Assembly (NCBI RefSeq): GCF_018691265.1
Contig: NW_024881282.1
Location: 27,554,899 to 27,618,898, forward strand
Length of the DNA stretch: 64,000 nucleotides
From: Tyto alba
Taxonomy: Eukaryota; Chordata; Aves; Strigiformes; Tytonidae
Direction of reading: 5' to 3'
Part shown: positions 50,092 to 64,000 of the stretch, piece by piece
How positions within the stretch are numbered: position 1 is the stretch's first letter
Layout of the letters: the number at the start of each line of letters is the position of its first letter
The notes under the pieces: generated by a model
Seen by the model: only the letters and a program-made list of their open reading frames with translations
What the model was told of the DNA's origin: nothing
Database searches by the model: none
Made by a program: the position numbers and the translations under genes

Positions 50092-53000
50092 TTAACATGT
50101 TTGTATAAAATGATCTAACCCAAAGATTTTCCACATAACATATTAGTAGGTATCAGTAATATTCCCCTGTGGAATTGTTCTTACCAGCTTCAGCAGTGCA
50201 GAATGAAAGATTGAGAGTAATAAAACAAATAAATCATTTCAGTTAGCTATAGCGATACTCTTTTCAAGTCTTTAAACCAAAAGAGAAAGTTGTTGTCAAA
50301 CCAATAGCTGTTGATGGCAATGGAAAAACTCCACAAAACAAGGAATTTCTGAGCATTGTTCTCTGCAGGAATTAATACATATTTATATAATCTTTATTTC
50401 AGTGGTTGGAAGAATGAAAAAGATCATTCAAGTCAGGCTCAAACAAATCTGGAAACAAAGCAAGCAAATAAATAAAACAGTTCAGATCAAATAAACCGTT
50501 GTGTGTGGTCTGTGCTCTAATATTTTTAGTCATTTTTAATAAAGACAAAGAATTGCATTCACAGAAAGCTGACATCAGGAAATATCTTAAAACTTCCTAC
50601 ATGGAGCACACATAAAAAGTTGAAAAGAGATATCCTGTCTCAGCAAAGAGGATAATCTATTCTGCTACCAGTGAAAAGCAGTAAGAGCAGGAGTACTGTC
50701 TCTTGAATTTTTCAGAATTGTATGCTACTTCCTCAACATCTATTTTGCTATGTTCATTCTGAATTAATGTGTGTTTGAAAAAAAAAAAAAAAAGGTGCTC
50801 ATTAATTAAAAGAAAACAAGAAAACTTGCTGTATCTTGTTTGGTGGTCACTTCTAATTCCATGGGAAAAAAAAAAATACTTTGGAGAATGCTTTTTAAGG
50901 CAGAGTTTCTGTGGAAAGATAGCTTTACAAATTATTTTAATCAATGTTTTAAGAGAAAAATTAAACACATCCCACTTCAGATGGCAGTGTCTTGATTTCT
51001 ACAACACGTGCTCTCATGTTTTGATTAAGGCTGGTTCTCAACTTACTTAAAAAAAATAAGGCATGAAGAATGCATTTTATCTATTGATTTTGTGCTTTTC
51101 ATCCTTACAGCTCTTGAGGCTCTTGAGAAGTTTTTAGTATTTCATTTCAGGTGTTCTATTTGAAATAGTATTTTTGGTGCTGTTGGGAATCAGGGCTCAG
51201 TTATTATTTGCTTAGATACATAAATATCCATTTATTATTATATTTTTATTAAAAGGGAGTTAGTACCTCTGGTCAAAGTGGACTTTCCTAATACTGTCTG
51301 CTCTGGGCCACCTCCTTCACACCCTGCACATAACCTGGAACCATCTACACTATTTTTCACATATGCACCACTCCTGTAAGTGACCATAACCCCAAATTTC
51401 TGCTGTAGGGGAAGTGAGACTCCCCAAAACATTGCTGAATGAGGAGTCTTTCTCTCTTTTCTCCTGTGATAATGGTCCACCATCACAAATGAGCTACCTA
51501 TTTAGAGAAGGCACTACCTAATGAGTAACAAATTACTTCAGCAAAAAGTATATTTAAAAATTATCACGTAAGTCAGTAGCTTTATTTGGTGGGGAGGCTC
51601 ACCTTTGTCAGCTTCCCTTCCCTAGCATAGGGCCCCTTCACTGGCTGGCTCCTCTTCTAGGAAGAGCCTTTCAGCTGGGGAACATCTTTCTGATCTCCCT
51701 GTTCCCAGCCAACAGAACAGTTGAATCCTGTGGCTTGGAAATATGCCATTGCCCCGTAATTGTCTCCCTGAATTCTGTTGTGTGGTTGCTTATCTATATT
51801 GCTTCCAGGCTTGTTTTTCCCATTGCACCCTATTAAGCTACATCGCATTCACATAAGAAAGTTTATAAGATCATGTTCTATTCACCTCATTGAATAAGTC
51901 AAAAGCAGGGTTTCTATGACTATTACACTTCAGTATTCTTAGATGATGGCATACTATTTGGGTCCATCATATGTAGACAAACAATTACTGTAGTATTTTT
52001 AATATTTAATGTCCATTTAAGATAATTTTTTAATTAGACGTTTTAATTGGTTTATGCAACTTTTTTTGTATCAACATAAAAAAAAATGTTAGGCATCATG
52101 ACATCTTTTTGTTTATGAAGAGATGATGCACAGTAATGCAACAATCTCTTGAACCAGAAAAATGTTACCAAGTTAGCAGAAGATCCTGTATTCACCATTA
52201 AAAGTTAGAAAAATAAAACAAAATATATTTGTTAAATAAATTGGTACTTTTGTAGATTAATGTATTTTGAGTAGTGGGCTGAATAAAAAGTGAAGTTCTT
52301 CATAAGTCTTTTTATAGTGATCACATTTCACCAATGCATCTTTGGAAATGTTATGAAACCCTGTTGTAGGAAATAAAACCAAATGTCTTCACCTCTTACT
52401 GACTTAACTTTGCGAACAATACTGGTGATATACTAAGTTTTGTTTTCTTGTTTGTTTGATCTTACATCTTTATTTTCAGGAAGTTCCTTAATTCTAATAA
52501 TTTCATGCAGTTTTATGGTTCACTGAACATGCCATACTTGCACAGCAGTGGGCAGCTTTGCCTTTCTCTCTTTTTCTAAATTATGTGACTCACTTTCCCA
52601 GATCAGAGTGAAAACTTTCATAAGAAGAAATTTCTCTTATTTTTTTCTTTTTGTTTGGGAGGTCTTCTACATCCTTTGTAATTGTTCTGCTTTCTTAGAG
52701 GAGGATGAATAACACAATAATTTGAGGCAGACGGCTTTGCCGCTTCTTAAGGCACACCTCCCCTCCAAATCAGAAGAGGCAAGGGAACATTCAAACACCA
52801 GGTCCCTGATGATCCACACTCTTTAATTCTTAGCTTGCTTCTCTGGATTTATTTTGGACCACAGTGACTAGTTTTTCTTTGGTATGATTCAGAGGGTGGT
52901 TTACTTGCTTCTAAATTTAGAAGTTTGAATGAGCAGTTTCCCTGAAGTTGCACTTAGTTTTCCCTCCTTCCTTCCATCTTACACAACATCCCAAGCCTAC

Positions 53001-54966
53001 CTTCAAAGGCTATGGAGGTGACTAGCTGTCAGATTTACTGAGAGAAGTTAATCCATCTTGTTTGGCTTCAGTGGCAGGGATCAATCCCTGCTCCTCTTTT
53101 GCTTATCACTGTGTAGAAACAGGCTCAGAGTTAAGGCTTTAGCCATCTTAGTTTGCTCTTCTAATGCTTCAGTAGATGCCAGTGGCTGAAGGGGCTTTTT
53201 ATACGATCCTGTCTTACAAATATTTACTTAATAGACGTTATAAACCCAAGTTCTGCACTGTAGTCAGTAAGTCTATTTGCACGAATGAGTAGTGTTCAGC
53301 AATAGCTGAGGAATTGCAATGCAGATCTGAAAGCAGCAATAGCTCACACATGTTGCTGAACTCAAGGTAAAGGCCTTTGAAATCATGACAAGAGCAATTT
53401 TAGTGACAGTGTAAAGAAGAAATCAAAATATTGCAAATTCTAATGAAAACCATCATGTGAGGACATTCACAAGGAATAAAATTTGAATATAAATCTTTAG
53501 TTGAAACTTCCATGTAAAAATGAGCAAAACCTTTCTGTTTTCTAAAGCAAATCTCTCCAACTTATATTTTTAATTTACCCAGTCATAGATGTTGTAAAAC
53601 CTACTCTTCAGCACTTTGACTGCAGGTTTTTTTTCTGCTAAAACATCAGGTTTTCCCCTGAGAATAAGTCAAAATATGTGATCAATGACTTCTTCTTTCC
53701 TATACATTTAATCTTTTCTGTGTTCTTTGTTCAAAAGGAAACAAATTCAGGGCTTATATCTTGTAGTTTTGGCAGACTCATAGCAGAGCAGATGCCAGCA
53801 AATGACATTTCCTTTTCTTTAATCACCTTCAGCCCTGTCACTGAAACAAAAAGACAGTCTGATGAAGGTCTGAATTATTGATATAAATGAATGTCAGGTT
53901 GTCTTCTCTGTGCATAAACTAAGTTTATCAATTTTCCAAAACATTTTCCTTATAATATTTTGAATATATAGAGAAAAAAACATATTAAGCCTATTGTACT
54001 TTATCAATTTAATATTTGTTTTGGTTAATTGTCTTAACTTTGGAAAATCTCCACTTTTCAGAGTTTATTCCAAATACTGAATATGTAAAATAAATCTTTT
54101 AACATCAATACAGCTCTTACATTTCAAGACTGCAAATAGATACATTCCCTTTGGCTGCTAGGTAGGCACTCAATGGGACACAGTAGTCTTCAATCTTTAC
54201 TACTCTGAAGAAAATGCAGAAAATACAGATTATGGGTGTTATAGTGATACACTTGTGAGGAATAGGACATAACTATGGAATAATGAATTATTTCATCATA
54301 TAGTGAAAGCAAAGTCTTTCAAATGGTCTATGCTTCAGTTAGTATTCTGACTAGGGAGCTGGATTTTTATGTAAAGCTGTGAGAAAAATAAAAATAATTC
54401 CCAACAACTATGAGGTAAAAGTAAAAATTAGTGTAAACATGAGCAACAAACAAAACTTGCCAGGTTAACAGCTCGCTGGCTTTGTATCACTTCACTACAT
54501 TATTGTTTATATACTTATTAGACAGTATTCATTTCTGTTTCTACTCAGCCTTGTCTCCACCCAGGAGAAAGGGCTTAATTACAGAAGAGGAAGCAGACCT
54601 ACTAATGAGGAAAGAGAAGTGCCTCCATGTAGATTAGGTGTCTGAGATGTACTGTTGACATTTTGTCTGGAGAAAACTTTTTGCATTTCCAGGTGTTCCT
54701 GCTAGCAAGAAATAAGGTGCCATAATCAATTTGCACATTGTAACACTGATGCACCATGAATTGTCATGATATTTTATCTTGTCTTTTTTTTTTTTTTAAT
54801 TTTGTTTTGTTTTAATATATGCAGTCACTTATACAAAGATTATGGAGCTGAAGGTTTCTCAATACTAAGTAGAGAGAGAGCTTTACAAGTGGCTGAGCTG
54901 TAGTGTCTGAAGTTAGGCTCCTGTCCTGAAAGCTTATATTCATGCAGAAATTACTAAGTGGGTTTT
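50092..54966. other. Unique AT-rich DNA, no gene seen
   Basis: No gene or clear transposon. A-rich runs occur at 50779-50793 and 50866-50876. GC-richer patches (51240-51490 and 51600-51850) carry short minus-strand open frames without motifs. A T14 run lies near 54784-54798. Confidence 0.45.
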
Positions 54967-55039
54967 TTGTTTTTGTATTTTTTTTTGTTTGTTTGTTTGT
55001 TTGTGTGGGTTTTGTTGTTGTTGTTGTTGTTGTTGTTTT
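54967..55039 (+). repeat. (TTTG)n then (TTG)n microsatellite
   Basis: T-rich sequence leads into about five TTTG units (54984-55004) and then eight TTG units (55012-55036). Confidence 0.9.
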
Positions 55040-58000
55040 ATTTAAAATGCAGAAGGGAGACAGACTGATTAGATGATCATAACAGTTTAATAGGCATTAA
55101 AAACAGCCTGTCTAACATCTCTTCTTATTCTGTGAGTTATGAGGGTTAGAACAAAATTGACTCACTGAGAATTCCTTTATCTAAAGTAAACATTTTCAGA
55201 AGGTTTCATCTACTAGAGCCAGTTACTGTGCATGTAAGATGCAATGCTGAGTTACGAACACTACAGAAAAAGAGAATGACTCTCAGGTTGCTAAGGGAAG
55301 GGCAGCCAGATGATCTGTCTGCCTGGGAAGGATGGATCTGGATCCCCTCAGGCAGGGTAAAGTGGATACCACCTCAAGTCAGTGATCCAACCATCACACT
55401 ACTGAACTGAGGGTAAAGCAAAACAGCCACCACACCCATCAGCACACACCTCCCCTCCAAACTCTTGATTTTTTGTTTGAGAGGCAAACAGTAGCTGTAC
55501 TGTGGCTGTACAGTGGTCAGGGGTGTTTGGAGACATTGTGTAATCTTTTCAAGCAGGAAAGGCAGAAAACTAACTGGTCTGAAGACCTGGCCATGCACAG
55601 GAGTAGAATTTAGTTTTGAGGAATTTCATAAAATGATTTTTGCCATCCTTAAAGTACAAATTTTGGATGTACATACTTCTGTCCTGTTTTGATCCCACAC
55701 TTATGTCCAAATGTTTGGGGTTTCTAGCACTCCAGTATTTGGAAAGGTAATACAGTTCATTAAAGAAAGAATAAAGTCTGGATCACTTTAAGATCTAGAT
55801 TTTACTCACTGACTTCTATTCATAGAAATTTTACCTGCTTTTTCATTTTGAAGTAGAAGTTGCACATTAGATTTAAAACAGCAATCTATGAATCCACTTC
55901 TTATTTATAGAAGAGTTTAGTAAAAGGTACTTGACAAAGCTGAAGGCACACAAGTTGCCATCATTTAAAAAATATTGAATGCATAATTTGCATTTCAGCT
56001 GTCACTGAAGTGAGTATCTCTAAGTATGTTGTTGAGCAGTACTCCAGCTTCTCCTGTCTGGGATAATGCTCACCCTACATGTGTTTATCTTCCCTATAGG
56101 TGTAGGACTCAGCTCTGCACTATTTCCCCCCTCCTCTGGTTTCTTTGTGAAGGAAGATCAGATATGAGCCTCAAGAGGGAACCAGAAGTCACTTTGAAGA
56201 AGTGACAGTTTGGACAGTCGGGAGACAAGGATCTCAGACCTGCACAGCTTTCACCAAAAAATGAGTCTCACCACAGTCTTAAATTCTGAGCTGAAGAGAG
56301 TTACACAGTGGTAAAGATAAAATCACAACTATTTAATCTATATGAGGCACAGAGAAACCAAAATACTGATCTTAAAAATTAACACATTTTTTAAAATGGG
56401 ATGCTTTCAGGTTTGGGGAAAAAAATAGTAGGAATATGGTGGCAGTCAACAGTTTCAATCTGTGTAATGTATAGTACTGGGTCACTAGAATTACTACAAT
56501 AAAGGTGATTTACAAAAAAAAAAGATTACCTACATTAATTAAACCCACTATTTCTGTTGACTTCAATAGCTTGGTAACTAGCTCCGAAATGCATAACTTG
56601 AACCTATCAACATGTCACAATTTGTCCTAAACCTAGGTAATTTCATCCTCTAATTGTGATTTGCCCACCATTTCTGCATACATTCAAGTAAGTTTATTAC
56701 AGAGGTAAACAAATTTTTCTATGTGCCACTTTGTAAACACTGGGAATTGGCCATCCTTTACCTTATTTATAACTTTTATAGAGGAAAACTTTCTCCTTAT
56801 TTGTGGAGGGCAGTGTCTGTTGTGGTTTCCATAAAAATCACATTCCTTTAAAGGAACTATTGATTTAAGAATTAATTAATAATTTAATAATTTAAGTGTT
56901 ATCAATTATAACTTAACTTACACATAATATATATTATTTACATAGGTTTAAAATGATTCATTTAAAAAGGAATAATTAAAATCCCTTCAAAAAGAAATAA
57001 TTCCTTTTATTTTTTCCTAAGAAATAATTTCATGTTAAGTAGGATTTATATATCAGCTCACTGTGTGATATTTGAAAAAACAAACCAAAGTGTAATCAGT
57101 CATTTCCAGAGTTAAATAGAAATCAAGCGAATTCATTATAGTGTGAGTAATTTATAAGACATCTCTATGCACTGCTTCTCTCTCTTATTGCATAGCACTT
57201 CTAGTTAAAGATGGATTTGCTGGCATGAGGTAATAAAAAGTTAATATATTCTATGTGAACTTAGTTTCCAGAGTCTTCTTTCATTCAGATTTTAGACTTG
57301 TTCATCAGTGCTTCACTTAAATGAAGAACCTAGACTCCCATAATACGGTGGGAGACAGCTCTTGGTATAAGGCATATAATGAATGATGGTGTGCATTACA
57401 TACATGCCCTTCATATAAACTCAGGGAATTTCTGTGTTTTCTCCTGGTCTTTGGCAACATGACACTCTACAGTGATTTCTCAGGGGTCCCATGTTATCAG
57501 GCATTAGTGACGCTATTCATGTTTCTGGCCACTCTGTAACTCTGTTTTGTAGTTGCTGTGGTTTCACTAGATGAGCAGACTACAAACTGTACCCAGAGAG
57601 TGAAAGAAATAGCTGCAGAAAGTGAGATAAATAGGGAACTTATGGCTGCTCTGTCATAAATCTTTGAGGTGCTCTTATGCCATCACACAGAAGAGTTTAT
57701 TTAGCAGGATTCACACAACGCTAACATCATGATACCTGTTTGTGACTGCTGCCATTCAAGGTGAGAAAGCACAAGAGGGAATTTTTTAATGGTTACACAT
57801 GGCAATGTTTGTTAGAGCTGTGAAATCCTGGCCCAGGTTCTCAAGAGATTTTGAAAAAGATACAAGAACACAACTTCTAGATTTTATGTTTTGTGTAATT
57901 TAGAGGATTTTAAATATTAAATTGAATTGGAAAAGCATAGAAAACTGAATAAAAATAGTCACAATACAAGAAGAAACCTTAGAAGTCTTTTATAAGGCTA

Positions 58001-59429
58001 GCATGCATTTCCAGAGATCAGCATCAAGGGAAGAGAACTTAATGTAACCAAGATTCACAGTAATGACAGTAAATTCAATTGCTGACCTAACCAAAAGACA
58101 TAACTAAGTCCTTAAAAGGCTGATGACATCTGAATGCAAAATTATTAGGAAATGTCTATAAATATTTTGAATACAGCCAGTGTGTACAAGAAAAATATTC
58201 TTATTGCTCTTCAAGTCAGGCAAGTGGCAGCAGCTGATATATGGATTTTCTATTAAGGGATTTTCAGACCTCCTGTAAGAATGTCAGTAAGACAAACTTT
58301 TCTTTTGTTATCAGGAGGTAGGAAATATTGAAAGATGTTAGTGAGCCTAGTACAGCCAAATGTCCTGAATAGTTAACTTTTATGAAGTGGAATATGTGAC
58401 AATACAGACAAAACTTCTGATAACATTGGACATTTTTCATCAGAAGCATCTAGTTGTATTTCCTATTTTCCATTAGAACCACAGGCCGTAATGACTTTGT
58501 CTATATTAGTATATTAAAACTTGTCCAGAAATGTTCCCAGACACAGGTACATGTTCAGCTACACTGGCAAGCGGCTGAAATGTTCTCTGGTGTAGTTCTG
58601 GCATGTACCAGCTATCTCTTTCCCTAATAATTCCCAGGTATGATACCGAAGTAGAAGATGCTTCAGCGGCCTTTCCCAGAGGGTCTTTTGCATGAGATTA
58701 CTCTGCTGTGGAGACCAGAAAAACCTACCAAAGGAGCTCTGCCAACTGGCTGTAGTGCCTGGGAGGCACATGCAATTTTCTGGTATGAACAGAGTCAAGT
58801 GTGTCAGCCACTGAAAGACTACAGGACCGGTTTGCCTCAGAGCATCACTGATGCAAAACAGAAAGAACCCTTTCTTTCTGAAAATAAATTAATATTTAAA
58901 CTGGTAAAAACAAAAAGAAAGTGAAGTCTCAAATTCAAATAATGATGCCCAACAGTGTTTCAAATGAACTCTGTTCTCCAGTAGTTACTCACAGTATGGC
59001 TGTTATTTGTCAGCATCATGAGAAAGAATATTGAGCAAAGAAACCAAGCATGCAGATAGAAGTTATTTTTCCTTAATACAATTTACTGTGGAAGGCCACA
59101 AAATCTATAGTTATTGATGGCTCATATAATTGATATTTAATTTATGTATTATGTATATAATATATGTATCATTGTTATTGTGTATAGCACATATACATTC
59201 ACATAGAATAGTTTGTCTCAGAAGTAACATATCACCTTTGTCACCTTTGATGAATTCTTGATAGGAAGCTGAAATCATTTAGAGAAAAAATATCCCTACA
59301 ACTTAATTTAACTACAGTTTGGAAAGAGAAAACAAACAAAACACTAAAGACAGTACCTAGAAAAATACTGACAGTTCAAAAAAGAAGCCATGAGTATAAA
59401 GAAGATAACCTTGGCGTGGGTCTTAATGT
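55040..59429. other. Unique AT-rich DNA, no gene seen
   Basis: No gene recognised. 56860-56945 is almost pure A/T with AATTAATTAATAATTTAATA-type repeats. A short two-strand open patch lies at 58559-58924 without motifs. Confidence 0.45.
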
Positions 59430-59860
59430 TGTCTTATGGAACAAGTTAAACCAGTACGGCCTCTGAAAACTCTACTATACATCTGCATGATTTGGTGCAG
59501 GAAGCGGGGTTTAGACCTGCAAGAGACTTGCTGCATGTTTCCTATGGACTGTGTACGTGAACTATATATAAACACAACCCACAAAGCTTTCTGGGCAATG
59601 AATTGGCCCCAGCTTTCTTGCAAGCATATGGAATTTTATTTTGGAAGGCTGCTTTTATGCAAATTATTTCTGCTAATCTTGAGATCCATCCACCTTCTTA
59701 CAGACTTGGTCTCTGGAAAGCTAGGGTGCATGCACATACTAAATAAATGTCTCTCTTGGATTAGTTCCCAGTCACGACCCTCAAGAAAAGTGGCCTGGCA
59801 TGGCTTGTGTCCGTATGGCTAAACTCTCTCATCCCCTCAAAATATGATGGCCACATATAT
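59430..59860 (+). other. Open patch, possible LTR or unknown element
   Basis: A 128-codon plus-strand open frame (59436-59822) lies in DNA somewhat richer in GC than its neighbours. The peptide is Cys/Leu rich and unrecognised. A TATATATAAA-like sequence (about 59563) and an AATAAA (about 59743) lie about 180 nt apart on the plus strand, which could suggest a decayed LTR. No TG...CA ends or flanking duplication could be found, so the identity stays open. Confidence 0.15.
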
Positions 59861-60736
59861 CCTGCTTATCAGGAAGAGTCTGTGGTCCATGCTGACTCCA
59901 GAACTGTGGGGTATACATGGAACTGAAGTCTGAGATTTGCCTGGAAGAGGGCTTGTTCACTGTGTAACTGCAGCAGGGAGTATGATAGTAACTAAATCCT
60001 GTGAATAACTGAGGGACGGTATGTGAGTCTGAATTCTGGTCTCATTTACTTTCCCAGAGCAGATAGGAAACTTTTGTCACTTCTGTCCTGATGAAACTTT
60101 TAGGTCTTGCTGGATTGCTGCTGCCTGAATTTTTGAACATTAAGAAATGATGTAACAGCAGACAGGATTTCAATTAGCATGAAGATACTTATTTTTGTTT
60201 GGTCTAGAAAAGTAGGCATATAAAGACAGAACAATCATGGCCTTGACAGAAGTTAGAAAATATGTTGGAATTAACAGTTTTCTTAATTGAAAGAGATAGC
60301 AAAAGTACCAGTCTCAAAGAAACCAACTGAATAAGGGAAAATAATTTAGCCATTCACAATAACTGCTTTTATTTAAGCCTTTTACCTTGATGACATAAGA
60401 AAGATGAATCTACTAGACTAACTGAAAAGCTGCTTTTGGAGAAATAGAATAATTTGAAAATGCCTAGAAACATCAGATACCTTCCAAATGACCATAAAAA
60501 TTTTTGTATGCTCAGAGTCAAATCAGTGTTCTTGGTGGGTGCACAAAATCAGATCTCTGTTATAGCTTAAAGGGTATGAAAACTATATAAACATCAGTGA
60601 AATTATGATCCCAAATAATTTAAGTTCAGAGACAATTACTGTTTCTTTTTCTTTTGTCTCTTTTCACTTTTGATTCTATGAAAAATGCTGCTTGGATGAT
60701 TTAACCTGTTTCTGCTTTATTTCTGTAAATATTTGC

Positions 60737-60750
60737 ATATATATATATAT
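60737..60750 (+). repeat. (AT)7 microsatellite
   Basis: Seven consecutive AT dinucleotides. Confidence 0.85.
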
Positions 60751-61744
60751 AACTGTGTATTTATACACACATGTAAACACGTGAAATTTATCAGCTATTT
60801 ATACAAACATAAATCTCTATGTATTTTCTTGCTGTTAATGGCACCCTAGAAACCTGAGTAACATAAACAGCTTCTGCTGCATTGTTGCCATAATGAGGAG
60901 ATAACAGAAGAACAGAAGAATTTCAGCATGAGATATTTCTGACAGTAGGTAAATGTCTATAATTTATTTGGACTTCATCAGAAGTCTGATTTTTCACAAA
61001 AACATTTTCATCATTATGCTGTTCTTATGATTAACTTCAAACACTAAATTTGACCACATAGGCAATATTCTTTACAAAGTTTACTTAAAACAAAAATTAT
61101 CTGCTGTAGCACAAGGAACACTGCTTCTGTAGGATAGCCATGATGACAAAGTTTAGGGAGAAAGACAGTCTATAAAGCTTCCTAGAAATCTGGAGGACCC
61201 ATTTTCTTCCCTGTTGTGTTGCAAATCTGTATTTTGCGTCTATAATTGAAAAAAAAAGTATAGAAGGTGTTTCTAATTCCAAAAGATTTTGAGTATTTTT
61301 TCAACTACGAGACCAGTTAAATGGACATTTTTTGCCTTCAATCATTAGGCAACAAAGGCAACAGAGATGAAATTATGATGTCAGGGAGACACATTCAGTA
61401 CATGTATCCCTAGTGGACACAATATTTTTGGCAGTATGTCTGAGGTTTTGTAAAAGCTATCATTTGTGCTATCTGAGTAACTTCCTTAATGAAGCCTCAG
61501 AAATTGTCCCATAATTGCCCATTTTCGAAGGTTCAATTAATCTCTTCCTTTCAGACCCTGCCATACAAGACTGAATGTTCCCAGAAATTATGTGTCTTAA
61601 TAACATTCATACCCCTAATAATGAAATAAATATTAGCTCACCAGCAAATAACTTAATACAGTTATATGGATCACAGAGTAATTCTCTCAGTTAAAATATT
61701 TAATTGTAGAAATTATATATTTTCAGATATTAAACCAAATACTA

Positions 61745-61802
61745 GTGAAGACATATACTGTAATAAACAGAGAGTGAAGACATATAACATAATAAATGTA
61801 TG
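61745..61802 (+). repeat. 29-bp imperfect tandem duplication
   Basis: GTGAAGACATATACTGTAAT... at 61745 recurs as GTGAAGACATATAACATAAT... at 61774, with several differences. Confidence 0.75.
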
Positions 61803-64000
61803 CACACAAAACTACATATGCTTACATACTAGCTAGGTGTGAAGAAACCAACCAAAATGTTCCTCTAGATTTCCTGTATTTGCAAATTACTTTAAACATT
61901 TAGATTAACTTTTTTTTAGGTATAAGCCTTTTTCATGGAGCTCTTCTTGACATCTAGTCTAAAAGTCAGATCATAATTACCTTGTTTTGCTACAGTTTTC
62001 AAAAATTGACACATTATATCAGATTTTCAGCAGATTCTATCTTACTGTAATGAATATGTAGTTTATTTCATACAAGTCCAGTTTATTTACACAAGAATGT
62101 AATTTCTAGTTAATTACAATCAAATCTTACACAGTTCAAACCCTAAGTAGATGTTGAATTGAGCTTTTCGGGACAGTCATTACTGTAAAGCTTATAGCAA
62201 TTGTTTACAATGTTTGAATGCTATATTAAGAGTTGCTTTGTATCCTGATTTTCTCTAATTAGCAAAGTAAAAACTGACCCTAAACATATTTTCCCTTGTG
62301 ACCCTAATTTACACACTTCATAGAGAGATTTTAAAACATTAGAGGTTGACTTTTAATTTGTTTATTTCGGTAGACTAAAAAGCATCTGAAAGAAAACTAA
62401 AATATGGAAGGCAATCTTTGGTTACATCTAAGAAATTAATGTTTTAACTGTAATAAAGCTGAGTTATTTCTTGTAGCTGAGATCTGGAGAACTAAAGTGA
62501 ATTGTCCTTAGATTGTATACAATTTAAATTTGAATACTTAGGCAGAAAGTCCATGTAGTACTTTTCACAGATACATTGAGAACTGTATTTTATTTTCATA
62601 TTTATTCATCATAAAAGTCCATTGGTTAATAGTACAATATATTTCTATGTGGGATATCATACTCCACCCCTTTCGTCTACCTGGGAAGTATCTTTCTTAT
62701 TTATGTGTGAGATAATGATTCCTGCTTATGGCTTACACAATTCTAAGAGTAATGTGAGAAATTAATAAAACTGTATACACTGTTGCTCAATTATTTGATG
62801 AATCATTTGGCATAGTTGAGCTATCTCCCTATTTTAGCTGACAAGGATAGCCAAAAGACCATCATTATCTTCATATGCAAAATAAAGTATAAAGTGAACA
62901 GATAAGCAAACCTAGCTGGGCCAGTAACAGTGCTTTAGGAATAAAGTTCTTGAGTAAAAGTATTGGGATCCATACAACTATCCCCTCCATCAGTGAAAAT
63001 CAGTTACTATTTTGTTTTATTTATTCATGGACAGAAAAATGAATAAATAAAGAACCTACCCTTGGAGGAAAGAAGGAGAAAAACTATTTGAATGCATAGC
63101 GAGAACACAAATATTAATTGCAATGAAAATACCAGTCATAAAAAAGCTAAAGAAGTAGAAAACTACCCCCAGCAAACTGCAGTAGTCTACTCCTTTCTTT
63201 GAAGTTGCATTTAAAAAGTGACTATTCCTTTTTTTTCCTTAAAAAAAAAAAGGTAGATGAGCATGAGTGTGACAGGGTGGTCACACAAGCCAACTTTCTT
63301 TGACATACTGTCTACTGTGCATAAATCTTTACATATGTAGTTAATTCTTGATTTGTTTTTCTTGACAGAACTGAAGACTGGAGAGATTGAGCACAGAAAG
63401 AATAACATCCATGACATGAAAACACCATCCACTTGCCTGGTGCTGCCTCTGATACCTGTTAGGACAGAGTTCAGGCCTTCTCAACAATAATCTGAAACAT
63501 GTTTGAGTAAGTGTCACCAGTGTTGTCATCTTTGAATTTATGTTAAAAGAAGAAGTAGAATTTACTGTAGCCTTTTTATTTATATTTTTATTGTGAATCA
63601 TAATTGGCAATTAGTTCTACCAGATTATTAAGTTTCAATTTATGTTTAATTTAATGATAAATTTAATTTTTACATTTTGTTATATCTAATTTAAATTATT
63701 TTTTATTTTAATTTTTTTCAGGGAGAATTAAAAGGATGGGATTAATAAGGATTTAATCCAGGTTAGGGACAACAGTGAGATTTGATTTTTAACAAACCTA
63801 TATACCAAAAGAATTAGTACACAGTTATAAAAATCATTACACAGCAAAATAAATTAAGTTCAACTACCACAAATGAGATAAATGGGGCTCCATGAGTTAC
63901 TGATGGGACAGCGCAGACTGGATTCAAAGGCTCTTGATGCCAAAGAAAATATCTGCTGTAGCAATGTGTGAGCGCTGCATCTGACTTGTGCATCAGAATG

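Larger units (their letters stand above)
59861..64000. other. Unique AT-rich DNA to the window end
   Basis: No gene or clear transposon. It holds (AT)7 at 60737-60750, a diverged 29-bp duplication at 61745, an A11 run near 63241 and a strongly AT-rich stretch at 63630-63720. Confidence 0.5.

Overview
The window looks like avian nuclear DNA: AT-rich, with no bacterial gene organisation. Its recognisable repeats are mostly CR1 LINE fragments. One of them ends in the bird-type tandem octamer ATTCTATG. There are also faint relics of older amniote repeats (a MIR-like SINE and ancient CR1/L3-like LINE pieces). No complete protein-coding gene, rRNA, tRNA or CRISPR array was found. It reads as a gene desert or the inside of a very large intron. 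The species cannot be named from the sequence.

Layout. 1-5.4 kb: unique AT-rich DNA with poly-A runs, one possible small exon (173-253) and a GC-richer patch (1.7-2.9 kb) of decayed repeats around a 177-codon open frame of unknown meaning. 5.4-5.9 kb: plus-strand CR1 3' end. 10.9-12.1 kb: minus-strand CR1 split by a solo retroviral LTR of 764 bp, flanked by a 4-bp target duplication; TATA and poly(A) signals are readable. 12.1-19.6 kb: unique DNA with a GC-richer open patch near 18.0-18.5 kb. 19.63-22.44 kb: a 2.8-kb purine-rich microsatellite block, the most striking object here. It runs A25, then (GAAA)n for about 1.7 kb, then (GGGA)n, then a mixed AAGG/GGCA array. The first 1,750 nt contain no pyrimidine.

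22.4-37 kb: unique DNA with a MIR-like relic (23.5 kb), a possible 147-bp exon (29.8 kb) and three short recent tandem duplications. 37.1-40.0 kb: a stack of minus-strand CR1 sequence, two pieces of an ancient copy followed by a much younger copy that still carries degenerate reverse-transcriptase C-terminal coding sequence. 43.1-43.6 and 49.3-49.5 kb: older CR1 pieces. 49.7-50.0 kb: a possible 299-bp exon whose phase fits the 29.8-kb candidate. 50-64 kb: mostly unique AT-rich DNA with simple repeats and an open patch at 59.4-59.8 kb.

The parts do not form a pathway. What can be read is a history of insertions (old CR1, younger CR1, an LTR inside a CR1), microsatellite growth, and a few weak plus-strand exon candidates. 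Repeat family names come from recalled consensus features, not from a database search.
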